Shown piece after piece: positions 9,194 through 18,186 of a stretch of DNA of 48,444 nucleotides. This stretch comes from Chloroflexota bacterium. GTDB taxonomy: Bacteria > Chloroflexota > Limnocylindria > Limnocylindrales > CSP1-4. The translations under genes and the position numbers were made by a program. The notes beneath the pieces are model-generated. The model saw nothing but the letters and a program-made list of their open reading frames with translations. It had not been told where the DNA came from and made no database searches. The stretch lies in NCBI GenBank assembly GCA_003250155.1, contig QKHE01000090.1, positions 1-48,444 on the forward strand, read 5' to 3'. How positions within the stretch are numbered: the stretch's first letter is position 1; every line of letters begins with the position of its first letter.

Positions 9194-9898
9194 ATGCCCA
9201 GTTCCAGCGACCACCCATCCCACGATCCGGAGCTGATCGCGGCGCACGCCGGCGGCGATCTCGCAGGGGCGCAGCTCGTGCTCGCGAGCCGGCTGACTTC
9301 CTCGTGCGAGGATTGCGCTCGCCTGCACGCCGACCTGCTGGCGCTCGCCGCCGCGACCCGGTCATTGCCGGCGAACGCGACCGCACCACGCGATTACCGG
9401 CTCAGCACCGACCAGGCGGAACGGCTCCGGCGGGGCGGCCTCGTCCGGCGCCTCCTCCGTCCGTTCGCCAATCCGGCGTCGGGCGTTCGGCCGCTGGCCG
9501 TCACCTTCAGCGGTCTCGGAGCGATCGGTCTCGCGGTCGTCATGCTGGTGCCGCTTCTCGGTGCCTCGATGGCGTCGGCTCCGGTCCCGGCTGCCGGAGG
9601 CGACGGGTTCACGGCCGCAGGCGCCACCGCGGCGCCGGCGGAGCAGCCCGTGTTCGGCGTCCTGCCGGGGCCGACCGCAGGGACGGCCAGGGACCACGTC
9701 GAGGCGACGGCGCAGCCCGGCGAGGCCGATGCCGTCGATGAGAACGGGTCCGGCCAGGCGAGTGGTGGCAAGACCGCCTCGGCCACGGCGTCGGTCGGGA
9801 CGAATCCGTCCACGATCCTGCTGATCGCCTCGCTCGTGCTCCTGGCGACCGGGGTTGGGCTGCTCGCCCTTCGGATCCTCGCCCGCCGCGTCGCCTGA
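9194..9898 (+). CDS. Putative membrane anti-sigma-like protein B (paralogue of A)
   Basis: ATG 9194; CEDCARLHADLLALA and PRDYRLSTDQAERLR match protein A; TM segments around PLAVTFSGLGAIGLAVVMLVPLLGA and ILLIASLVLLATGVGLLAL. Confidence 0.68.
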   Translation: MPSSSDHPSHDPELIAAHAGGDLAGAQLVLASRLTSSCEDCARLHADLLALAAATRSLPANATAPRDYRLSTDQAERLRRGGLVRRLLRPFANPASGVRPLAVTFSGLGAIGLAVVMLVPLLGASMASAPVPAAGGDGFTAAGATAAPAEQPVFGVLPGPTAGTARDHVEATAQPGEADAVDENGSGQASGGKTASATASVGTNPSTILLIASLVLLATGVGLLALRILARRVA

Positions 9899-9995
9899 CC
9901 GGCGGCGCGCCGCGCCTCGGTACACTTCCCGTACGGCGATCCGCCGCTGACCTGCCTCTCGACCGGAGGCTCGAGGAGATCCCACGAGGCGGCCC

Positions 9996-12920
9996 ATGGC
10001 ACGCCTGATGCTGCTCGACGGGTTCGGGCTCGTCTATCGCGGATATTTCGCGCTCCCGCCACTGACGACGTCGAAGGGCGAGCTCGTCAACGGCGTCTTC
10101 GGCTTCTGCAGCATCGTCCTGCGCGGGATCGCCGACCTGAAGCCGGATTACGTCGCGGTCGCGTTCGACCTCGCCGGCCCGACCTTCCGCCACGAGCAGT
10201 ACGCCGAGTACAAGGCCACCCGGACGCGGATGCCGGACGACCTGGCCGCCCAGTTCCCGATGGTCCGCGAGGTCGTGAAGGCGCTGCGCTTCCCGGTCTA
10301 CGAGATGCAGGGCTACGAGGCCGACGACGTCATCGGGACCCTCGCCGTCCAGGCCGAGGCCGCCGACGTCGAGACGACGATCGTCAGCGTCGACCTCGAC
10401 ATGCTCCAGCTCGTGAGCGACAGGACGCGGCTCATGACGACGCGCTCCGGCGTCGAGAACACGGTCATCTACGACCCGGCGCGGATCGATGAGCGATTCG
10501 GGCTACGACCGGACCAGATGATCGACTACAAGGCCCTGAAGGGCGACCCGACCGACAACATCCCCGGCGTGCCGGGAGTCGGCGAGAAGACCGCGGCCAA
10601 GCTCGTCGCCCAGTTCGGGACCCTCGATGCCCTGTACGAGCGGATCGAGGAGGTGAAGCCGGACAAGCTGCGCGAGAAGCTGCGCGAGAATCGCGACGAC
10701 GTGTTTCGCGGCCGCCAGCTGACGACGATCGTCCGCGACCTGCCACTGGCGCTCGACCTCGATGCCGCGCGCCTCGGCGACTACGACCGCGACACGGTCA
10801 TCCGCCTGTTCCGCGAGTACGAGTTCCGGACGCTCATCGAACGGCTGCCGGCGATGTCCGGCGAGGATCCCGCGGCGAAGATCCAGGCGCTGCGCGAGGT
10901 CGCGACGAGCGGCTCGGTGCCTGCCGCCAAGGTCGGCTCCGATCGGCCGGCGGGCTGGGGCGGCGGACGGCCGATCCGGGCCGGCAGCCTCGGCGGCGAC
11001 GGCCTGCAGCTGTCGCTCGATTTCGACGCGGTCGGCGGCAGCGGCACGACCGCCGCGCCACGGCCGGCCGCCGGGGGGGCGAGCGAGCGGTTCGACGACC
11101 TGGCGACGGCGCTCGCCGCGACGATCGCCGATCCGACGCGGATCGGGATCGTCGACCTCGAGGGGGTCGGCGCGCTGGAGCCCTGGCTGGCGGAGCAGAA
11201 GGTCGTCGGCGCGGCGATCGCGTCCGACGATCCGCGCCCGCGCCGCGGCATCGCCCAGGCCTTCGCCGTCGCGGGCCGTGACGGCCGCGTCGTCGTCGCG
11301 GCCGGGTCGGAGGCGTCGAGCACGTTGCGGGCTGCGGTCGAGTCGCGCGAGATCCCGATCGTGGCCCACGAGGCGAAGCCGATCCTCGTCGCGCGGTTCG
11401 CGGCGGATCCCGCGGCCCCGGCAACGGCGGTCGAATTCGACACCCAGATCGCAGCCTACATCCTGAACGCCGCGCTGCGATCGCAGGCGATCGCCGACGT
11501 CGTGGCCGAGCGCCTCGACCTCGTGCTGCCGCCGCCCAAGGAGCTCGATCCCGTGCATCGCGCCGGGCTCGAGGCGCTGGCGGCGCTCGCCGTCCGCGAC
11601 GTGCTCGCCCGGTCCCTCGAAGAGGAGGGCCTCGAGCGGCTGTTCCGCGAGATCGAGCTGCCGCTCGTCCCGATCCTGGCCCGGATGGAGGCGGACGGGG
11701 TCGCCGTCGACCTCGAGGCGCTGGCCGCGCTCGATCGCGAGTTCGGCGCGGAGATCACGCGACTCGAGGAGGAGATCTACGGCGCCGTCGGCCACCAGTT
11801 CACGATCGGCTCTCCGAAGCAGCTCGGCGACATCCTGTTCGAGGAGCTCAAGCTGCCGAAAGGCAAGCGCACGAAGACCGGCTACTCGACCGATGCGTCG
11901 GTCCTCGAGGAGCTCGTCGGCGTCCATCCGGTCGTCCAGCCGATCCTCGACTGGCGGGTCTATACGAAGCTCCGCTCGACGTATGTCGAGGCGTTGCCGA
12001 CGCTGATCGCCGACGACGGCCGCGTCCACACGACCTTCCACCAGGCGGTCGCCGCGACCGGGCGGCTGTCGTCCTCCGACCCGAACCTCCAGAACATCCC
12101 GATCCGGACCCCGCTCGGGCGGCGCATCCGCAGCGCGTTCATCGCCGGCGCGCCGGACAGCGTGCTGGTGGCCGCGGACTACTCGCAGATCGAGCTGCGG
12201 ATCATCGCCCACGTGTCGGGCGACCAGCACCTCAAGGAGGCCTTCGAGCAGCAGCTGGACATCCACCGCGCCACCGCCGCGCGAGTCCTCCACAAGGCGC
12301 CCGACGACATCACCGCCGATGAGCGCTCGATGGCCAAGATGGTCAACTTCGGACTGGCCTACGGGATGAGCGACTACGGCCTGTCGACACGGGCCGGCAT
12401 CAGCCGCCAGGAGGCACAGGACTTCATCAACTCGTACTTCGCCGCCTACAGCGGCATCAGCTACTACATGCTCCACATCAAGGAGACGGCCCGTCGGCAG
12501 GGCTTCGTGACCACGCTGCTGGGCCGGAAGCGCCAGATCCCGGAGCTGCATGCCGCGATCCCGGCCCTGCGCGGGGCAGGGGAGCGGATGGCGATCAACA
12601 TGCCGATCCAGGGCACCGCGGCGGACATCGTGAAGATCGCGATGATCCGGCTCGCCGAGCGGCTGGCGGCGGATGGCTTCCGGGCCCGGATGCTGCTCCA
12701 GGTACACGACGAGCTGCTGCTCGAGGTGCCGCGCGACGAGGTCGACCGGCTCGTGCCGCTGCTGCGCGAGACGATGGAGGGCGCCCTGCCGCTCGATGTC
12801 CCGCTGACCGTCGATGTCAAGGTCGGGACCGACTGGGAGTCGATGGCGCCGGTCTCGCGCCGCGATGCCGCGCTGGCCGAGGCCGACGAGGCGCCGGCCG
12901 CGAGTCCAACCGGCGGTTGA
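9996..12920 (+). CDS. polA: DNA polymerase I
   Basis: N-terminal 5'-nuclease (YEADDVIGTLA, GDPTDNIPGVPGVGEKTA); polymerase motifs VAADYSQIELRIIAHVSGD, MAKMVNFGLAYGMSDYGL, LQVHDELLLEVP. Confidence 0.97.
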   Translation: MARLMLLDGFGLVYRGYFALPPLTTSKGELVNGVFGFCSIVLRGIADLKPDYVAVAFDLAGPTFRHEQYAEYKATRTRMPDDLAAQFPMVREVVKALRFPVYEMQGYEADDVIGTLAVQAEAADVETTIVSVDLDMLQLVSDRTRLMTTRSGVENTVIYDPARIDERFGLRPDQMIDYKALKGDPTDNIPGVPGVGEKTAAKLVAQFGTLDALYERIEEVKPDKLREKLRENRDDVFRGRQLTTIVRDLPLALDLDAARLGDYDRDTVIRLFREYEFRTLIERLPAMSGEDPAAKIQALREVATSGSVPAAKVGSDRPAGWGGGRPIRAGSLGGDGLQLSLDFDAVGGSGTTAAPRPAAGGASERFDDLATALAATIADPTRIGIVDLEGVGALEPWLAEQKVVGAAIASDDPRPRRGIAQAFAVAGRDGRVVVAAGSEASSTLRAAVESREIPIVAHEAKPILVARFAADPAAPATAVEFDTQIAAYILNAALRSQAIADVVAERLDLVLPPPKELDPVHRAGLEALAALAVRDVLARSLEEEGLERLFREIELPLVPILARMEADGVAVDLEALAALDREFGAEITRLEEEIYGAVGHQFTIGSPKQLGDILFEELKLPKGKRTKTGYSTDASVLEELVGVHPVVQPILDWRVYTKLRSTYVEALPTLIADDGRVHTTFHQAVAATGRLSSSDPNLQNIPIRTPLGRRIRSAFIAGAPDSVLVAADYSQIELRIIAHVSGDQHLKEAFEQQLDIHRATAARVLHKAPDDITADERSMAKMVNFGLAYGMSDYGLSTRAGISRQEAQDFINSYFAAYSGISYYMLHIKETARRQGFVTTLLGRKRQIPELHAAIPALRGAGERMAINMPIQGTAADIVKIAMIRLAERLAADGFRARMLLQVHDELLLEVPRDEVDRLVPLLRETMEGALPLDVPLTVDVKVGTDWESMAPVSRRDAALAEADEAPAASPTGG

Positions 12921-12921
12921 C

Positions 12922-13368
12922 GTGGGGACCACGGATCGCGCCCAGCCAGATTCGGTCAATGACCGCCCGGAGAACGCGGCGATTCTCGCTCGCCTCAGGG
13001 AGGCGGCCGAGCCGGCGACGTCGGCGTATCGGCTGGGCGAGTGGGAGCTGCACGCCCATCCGGACCTGTGCGAGCGCCTCGACGACGTCGCGCCGGACGG
13101 ACGCCGCGTCGAGGTGTACGGGCTTCCGGGCCGGGCAAGCCCCGGCGGTGTGCTGTACGCCGTCGCCCGTGGCACCAGCGGCATCCTGCTGCGGTTGCCG
13201 GCCGGCTCGGCACGCGACGCCGTCCTTGCGAACGGCGGCGCGGTCGCCACGGACATCGATTCGGACTGGGTACGAGCCGACGCCTGGCTGACCGATGTCC
13301 CGAGCGCGGCCGGCCGGGCGTTGCTCGCCGGGTGGGTGAAGGCGGCACGGAGCGCCGCAGATGCCTGA
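12922..13368 (+). CDS. Hypothetical protein between polA and mutM
   Basis: GTG 12922 one nt after the polA stop; overlaps mutM start by 8 nt, consistent with an operon; no family recognised. Confidence 0.65.
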   Translation: MGTTDRAQPDSVNDRPENAAILARLREAAEPATSAYRLGEWELHAHPDLCERLDDVAPDGRRVEVYGLPGRASPGGVLYAVARGTSGILLRLPAGSARDAVLANGGAVATDIDSDWVRADAWLTDVPSAAGRALLAGWVKAARSAADA

Positions 13369-14413
13369 GCTGCCCGAGGTCGAAACCGTGGCCCGCGACC
13401 TTCGCGGGCTGGTCGTCGGGGCTCGGGTCAGCGGGGTCCGCGTCGGATGGCTTCGAACCCTCCGATCGGGCGACGTCGAGGCGTTCGAACGGGCGGTCGT
13501 CGGACGGACGATCGTCGAGACGTCGCGCCGGGCGAAGCTGGTCGTGCTCGAACTCGATGGCGGAGCCGGGCCGGACGGCGTCCCGATGCCGGATGACGGA
13601 CTCGTCATCACCATCCACCTGAAGATGACCGGCCAACTGTTCGTCGTTCGGGCCGGCGCCCCCGAGGACCCGTACATTCGACTGGTGCTGGCGTTCGAGG
13701 ACGGTCGCGAGCTGCGATTCCGGGACATCCGCAAGTTCGGGCGCATCGGGCTGGCGTGGCGCGACCCGGTCAGCGGCGATCTGCGCGGCGAGCTCGGCGG
13801 CGGTCGGACGTTCAAGGGCTTCGGGCCGGAACCGCTCGATCCCGGCTTCACGGCCCGGGCGTTCGCGCGACGGCTTCGGCTGCGGCGCGGCCGGCTGAAG
13901 CCGCTGCTGATGGACCAGTCATTCCTGGCCGGCGTCGGCAACATCTACGCCGACGAGGCGCTGTGGGCCGCGCGGCTCCATCCGCTGCGCTCGGCCGCAT
14001 CGCTGCGGCCGGGCCAGCCGTCGCGCCTGTACCGGGAGCTGCGGCGGATCCTCGGCGAGGCTGTCGAGCGGCGCGGCTCCTCGATCGACGACTACACCGC
14101 GCCCGAGGGCGATGGCGAGATGCAGGAGCGCCTGCTCGTGTACCAGCGCGCCGGCGAGCCGTGCCCGCGCTGCTCGCGTCCGCTCCGCCGGATCGTTGTC
14201 GGCGGCCGCTCGACGCATTTCTGCTCGTGGTGCCAGCGCCTGCCGCCGGCCGATCGTTCGGGCGCAGCGTCGATTCTCCGCTCGATGGAGCCGCGCCCGG
14301 GGCGGGCCGCCGCCGGCCCGCGGACCGGCCCGAGCTGGACGGAGCTGGGCGGCGCGACACGCCGGGCCGCGGCCACCCGCCGCGCCTTGGCCAGGGCGTC
14401 GCAGGCCGGCTGA
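13361..14413 (+). CDS. mutM: Formamidopyrimidine-DNA glycosylase
   Basis: MPELPEVETVARDL, HLKMTGQL, LLMDQSFLAGVGNIYADEAL, C-terminal zinc finger CPRCSRPLRRIVVGGRSTHFCSWCQR. Confidence 0.97.
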   Translation: MPELPEVETVARDLRGLVVGARVSGVRVGWLRTLRSGDVEAFERAVVGRTIVETSRRAKLVVLELDGGAGPDGVPMPDDGLVITIHLKMTGQLFVVRAGAPEDPYIRLVLAFEDGRELRFRDIRKFGRIGLAWRDPVSGDLRGELGGGRTFKGFGPEPLDPGFTARAFARRLRLRRGRLKPLLMDQSFLAGVGNIYADEALWAARLHPLRSAASLRPGQPSRLYRELRRILGEAVERRGSSIDDYTAPEGDGEMQERLLVYQRAGEPCPRCSRPLRRIVVGGRSTHFCSWCQRLPPADRSGAASILRSMEPRPGRAAAGPRTGPSWTELGGATRRAAATRRALARASQAG

Positions 14414-16434
14414 TGTCGATCCTGCGACTCGAGGGCATCGGCCGCGAGATCGGCGCCTTCGTCATCCTCGACCGGGTGACGGCGGCGATCGCCCTCGGCG
14501 AGCGCGTCGGCCTCGTCGGCCCGAATGGCGAGGGCAAGACGACCCTGCTGCGGATCGCGGCCGGGCTGGATGAGCCCGATCACGGCCGTGTGACGCGCAA
14601 GCGCGGCCTGTCGCTCGGCATGCTGGCCCAGGAGGCGCACCTCGACGAGGCCTTCATGGCCGCGCCCGATCTTCGCACCGCCGTCCACCACGGCGCCGCC
14701 GCGCTCGAGCGGATGGCGGCCGAGCTGGAGGCGATGGAGCACGCCGGGCACGCCGCCGAGCCGGCGTACGCCGAGCTCCAGCACCACTTCGAGGCGCTCG
14801 GCGGCTACTCGCTCGATCACCGCGTCGACGAGACGCTCTCCGGGCTCGGCTTCACGGCGGCCGACCTCGGGCGCGCGCCGAGCTCGCTGTCGGGCGGCGA
14901 GCAGACGCGCGCGGCCCTGGCACGCCTCGTCATCGCCGACCCGGACCTGCTGCTCCTCGACGAGCCGACAAATCATCTCGACCTGGCTGCGCTGGAGTGG
15001 CTGGAGGAGCGCCTGCGACGCCGCCGCGGCTCGCTCGTCGTGGCGTCTCACGACCGCGCCTTCCTCGACGCGACCGTGACCCGCATCTGGGAGCTGCGCG
15101 ACCGCCGGCTGACGATCTTCCGCGGCAACTACGCCGCCTACGCGCGGCAGCGCGAGGAGCGCGACGCGCTCGCGGCCAGGGACGCCGAGACGCACGACGC
15201 CCGGATCGAGCGGGAACGGGAGCTCGTCCAGACCTACCGGAGCCATCGAAAGATCACCAAGATGCACGAGCACGAGGCCCGCCTCGGGCGGCTGGAGGCA
15301 TCGCGACCGGATGCGCCGCGGGCCTCGCGACGGCTGCGCCTGCCCGGCCAGGCGCTCGCCGGCGACGGGCCGATGCGCTCCGGCGAGATCGTCGTCCGCC
15401 TCGACGACCTCGTCATCGGCTACCGCCGCGTCGACGCTGCCGCCGCACCCGTCGAGGTCGCCCGGGCGCCGTTCCTGCACGCCAGCCGGGGCCAGCGGAT
15501 CGGGATCGTCGGGCCCAACGGCGCCGGCAAGACGACCCTGCTGCGCACGATCGCCGGCGAGCTGCCGCTGCTCGACGGGGCGATCGCCTTCGGCACCGGC
15601 GTCCAGCTCGGCTACCTCGCCCAGCTGCGGGCCGCGGCGATCCCGGGCGCGACGGTCATCGAGGCGCTGCTCGAGACGATCCCGGTCACGTCCGGCGAGG
15701 CGCGCGGCTACCTCGCCCGGTTCCTGTTCCGGGGCGATGACGTGTTCAAGGAGGTCCGGCGGCTGTCGGGCGGCGAGCGGTCGCGGCTCGAGCTCGCGCT
15801 GTTCGGCGTCATGCCCTCGAACCTCTACCTCCTCGACGAGCCGACGAACCACCTCGACATCGTCGCCCGCGAGGCGATCGAGGCGTTCCTCGCCGAGACG
15901 CCGGCGACGATCCTCGTCGTGTCCCACGATCGTCGCTTCCTCGACACGGTCTGTGAGCGGCTGTGGGTCGTCGACGACGGGCTGGTCGTGCCGTTCGATG
16001 GCGGCTATCGATCGTGGCGCGAGGCGGTCGCCGGCGGCTGGACGGCTGGCGCCGCCGCGGAGCGAGAAGCGGCACGCTTGCGGACGAGCGCGGGGCGCCG
16101 GGCCACGCCGCCGACCACGGTCCGTCCCGCCGCCGATCCCGCCCCGGCGCCCGCGACCGGGAAGAACGGTCGGCAGCCGGCGAAACCCACGCCGAAAGCG
16201 GAGCCTCGGCGGCGGCTGTCCAAGGACGCCTACCGTCGCCAGCGCGAAGTGCTCGACGCCGAGCTGACCCGGCTCGGCCTCCGCAAGAACCACCTCGAGC
16301 TGGAGATGGCGAACCCCGCCGTCCAATCGAACTTCATCGAGCTGCGACGGGTGACGAGCGAGCTGGCGGACGTCGATGCGGCGCTGACCACGACCGAGGA
16401 AGCCTGGCTCCAGCTCGAGGAGCGTGCCCCGTGA
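14413..16434 (+). CDS. ABC-F family ATPase
   Basis: Two ABC domains: GPNGEGKTTLL / LSGGEQTRAALARL / LLLLDEPTNHLD and GPNGAGKTTLL / LSGGERSRLELAL / LLDEPTNHLD. ATG 14413 overlaps mutM stop. Confidence 0.93.
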   Translation: MSILRLEGIGREIGAFVILDRVTAAIALGERVGLVGPNGEGKTTLLRIAAGLDEPDHGRVTRKRGLSLGMLAQEAHLDEAFMAAPDLRTAVHHGAAALERMAAELEAMEHAGHAAEPAYAELQHHFEALGGYSLDHRVDETLSGLGFTAADLGRAPSSLSGGEQTRAALARLVIADPDLLLLDEPTNHLDLAALEWLEERLRRRRGSLVVASHDRAFLDATVTRIWELRDRRLTIFRGNYAAYARQREERDALAARDAETHDARIERERELVQTYRSHRKITKMHEHEARLGRLEASRPDAPRASRRLRLPGQALAGDGPMRSGEIVVRLDDLVIGYRRVDAAAAPVEVARAPFLHASRGQRIGIVGPNGAGKTTLLRTIAGELPLLDGAIAFGTGVQLGYLAQLRAAAIPGATVIEALLETIPVTSGEARGYLARFLFRGDDVFKEVRRLSGGERSRLELALFGVMPSNLYLLDEPTNHLDIVAREAIEAFLAETPATILVVSHDRRFLDTVCERLWVVDDGLVVPFDGGYRSWREAVAGGWTAGAAAEREAARLRTSAGRRATPPTTVRPAADPAPAPATGKNGRQPAKPTPKAEPRRRLSKDAYRRQREVLDAELTRLGLRKNHLELEMANPAVQSNFIELRRVTSELADVDAALTTTEEAWLQLEERAP

Positions 16435-17069
16435 CCGACCTCGAGCGCGGCCGCCCCCGAACCGTGCGGATCGGCCTCAGTGGTCCGATCGGCTGCGGCA
16501 AGTCAACCGTCGCCGGCTGGCTCCGCGAGCTTGGCGCGACCGTCGTTGACGCCGACGTCGTGGCTCGCGAGGTGGTCGAACCGGGGGAGCCGGCACTGGA
16601 CGCCGTCATTGCGACCTTTGGGCCTGCGCTCCGCCGCCCGGACGGTTCGCTCGATCGGGCCGCTCTCGGGCGGATCGTGTTCGACGACCCCGAGGCGCTG
16701 ACCCGCCTCGAGGCGATCGTCCACCCCGCCGTCCGCCCCCGGGTCCTGGCCGCGATCGCCGCCGCAGAGGCGGCGGGCGCCCCGGCGGTCGTGATCGAAG
16801 CGATCAAGCTGGTCGAGGGCGGCCTGGCCCGGTTCTGCGACGAGGTCTGGCTCGTGACGTGCGACGCGGGTTCGCAGCGCGCGCGGCTCGCGGCCCGCGG
16901 CCTGTCATCCGAGGAGATCGAACGACGGTTGGCTGCCCAGGGCGACATCCGGGTCCGGCTCTCGCCGGCCGCGACTCGGGTCGTCGACACCTCCGGGACG
17001 ATCGCCGCGACGCGTTCATCCGTCGAGGCGGCGTGGCAGGATGCGCTGAGGCCGCACCGCGCGCGCTAG
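16431..17069 (+). CDS. coaE: Dephospho-CoA kinase
   Basis: GTGA overlap with the upstream stop; IGLSGPIGCGKSTVAGWLRELGATVVDADVVAREV, LEAIVHPAVRPRV. Confidence 0.92.
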   Translation: MTDLERGRPRTVRIGLSGPIGCGKSTVAGWLRELGATVVDADVVAREVVEPGEPALDAVIATFGPALRRPDGSLDRAALGRIVFDDPEALTRLEAIVHPAVRPRVLAAIAAAEAAGAPAVVIEAIKLVEGGLARFCDEVWLVTCDAGSQRARLAARGLSSEEIERRLAAQGDIRVRLSPAATRVVDTSGTIAATRSSVEAAWQDALRPHRAR

Positions 17070-17084
17070 GTTCTCCCGACGGGG

Positions 17085-17969
17085 CTACGAGGCGGGGCTG
17101 GCCTCGGGGGTCGGAGCGGGCGTCGGCGGCGGTGTCGGCGTGGCGACGGCCGGCTGCGGCGGGATCGACGCGCTGGGATCCGGGTAGACGGGCGGGAACG
17201 GCAGCCCGTACTTCTCGAGAATCCGCGAGGTCGTGGCGCCCAGGCTCCGGACATCGACGTAGCGGACGTCCTGGTCGGGCCGCAGGGCGGCGCTGAAGTT
17301 CACCTGCCCGCTGGCGAGCATGTGATTGATCTCCTCGGCGACCGTGAGCGACGTCCGGATCACGTACAGGCCGCCGGTCCGGGCCAGGATCAGCACGTCC
17401 TGGTACGTCACCTTCGTGGCGAAGTCCGAGTAGTAGCGGCCGAGCGGCTCCAGATCGTCGCGGACTGGGATCGTGGTCGTCATGAAGATGTCGATCGTCT
17501 GGCCCGCCTGGAGCAGGCCGCCGACGGCGCGGTCGTCCGGGATCGTGATCGAGACCGCCCGCCAGGCCTCCGAATCGGGCGCGACCGTCTCGTTCGGTCC
17601 GAGGATCGAGAAGCCCGAGCCGGATGCGGCCGAGGCGACCATGTTCGAGTAGAGCGGCTGGCCCGCGGTGACCGGGATCGCCAGGACCTTGCCGACGAGG
17701 GTGTTCGGGTCGGTCACGATGCCGGCCTGGGTGATCTCGTCCAGCGCGACCTCGCGCAGCTGGAGCTGCGACAGCTGGACCGGCGTCCGTGCCGGGATCG
17801 CGACCGCGGCCACGACGACCGCGACGCGCGGCACCTCGACCGCCCCCGCATTCTGCTGCGCCTGGCTGAGGAGGTAGAACGACGCGCCGCCGGCGACGAG
17901 CGCGAGGACGACGCCGGCCACGACGATGACCTTGCCGCGGCGGCTGGTGTCCTTGTACTCCATCTCCAT
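17085..17969 (-). CDS. CpaB-like SAF-domain protein with Pro/Thr-rich C-terminus
   Basis: Single N-terminal TM then AVAIPARTPVQLSQLQLREVALDEI...LVGKVLAIPVTAGQPLYSNMV; tail TPTPPPTPAPTPEASPAS. Start at MEMEYKDTSRRGK. Confidence 0.8.
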   Translation of the reverse strand: MEMEYKDTSRRGKVIVVAGVVLALVAGGASFYLLSQAQQNAGAVEVPRVAVVVAAVAIPARTPVQLSQLQLREVALDEITQAGIVTDPNTLVGKVLAIPVTAGQPLYSNMVASAASGSGFSILGPNETVAPDSEAWRAVSITIPDDRAVGGLLQAGQTIDIFMTTTIPVRDDLEPLGRYYSDFATKVTYQDVLILARTGGLYVIRTSLTVAEEINHMLASGQVNFSAALRPDQDVRYVDVRSLGATTSRILEKYGLPFPPVYPDPSASIPPQPAVATPTPPPTPAPTPEASPAS

Positions 17970-18141
17970 GGGGTCGAGCGATCCTCCGGCGAGCTGTGGT
18001 GTGGCCTGTCTGCCCGTGGATGGGCGGACCGGGACACGCCCGGCGTGACGGGGGCAGTGTCGACACGGGGCACCGGTGTCGATATGGGCGGGTCGTACCA
18101 CGGCGGCGTTCCCAACGGTCCGGTCGGGCCGTCCGTAGGCC

Positions 18142-18157
18142 TCGAACGCCCGTTCGA
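18142..18157. promoter_or_regulatory. Candidate LexA/SOS operator upstream of uvrB
   Basis: Perfect palindrome TCGAAC-GCCC-GTTCGA matching the CGAAC-N4-GTTCG Gram-positive/actinobacterial type; its right half-site sits 17 bp before a TAGACT -10. Confidence 0.75.
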
Positions 18158-18171
18158 AATCCCGATCGGAA

Positions 18172-18180
18172 TGCTAGACT
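18172..18180 (+). promoter_or_regulatory. Candidate extended -10 (TGCTAGACT) of uvrB
   Basis: Six nt upstream of the GTG start, implying a leaderless transcript. Confidence 0.6.
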
Positions 18181-18186
18181 TCGGGC

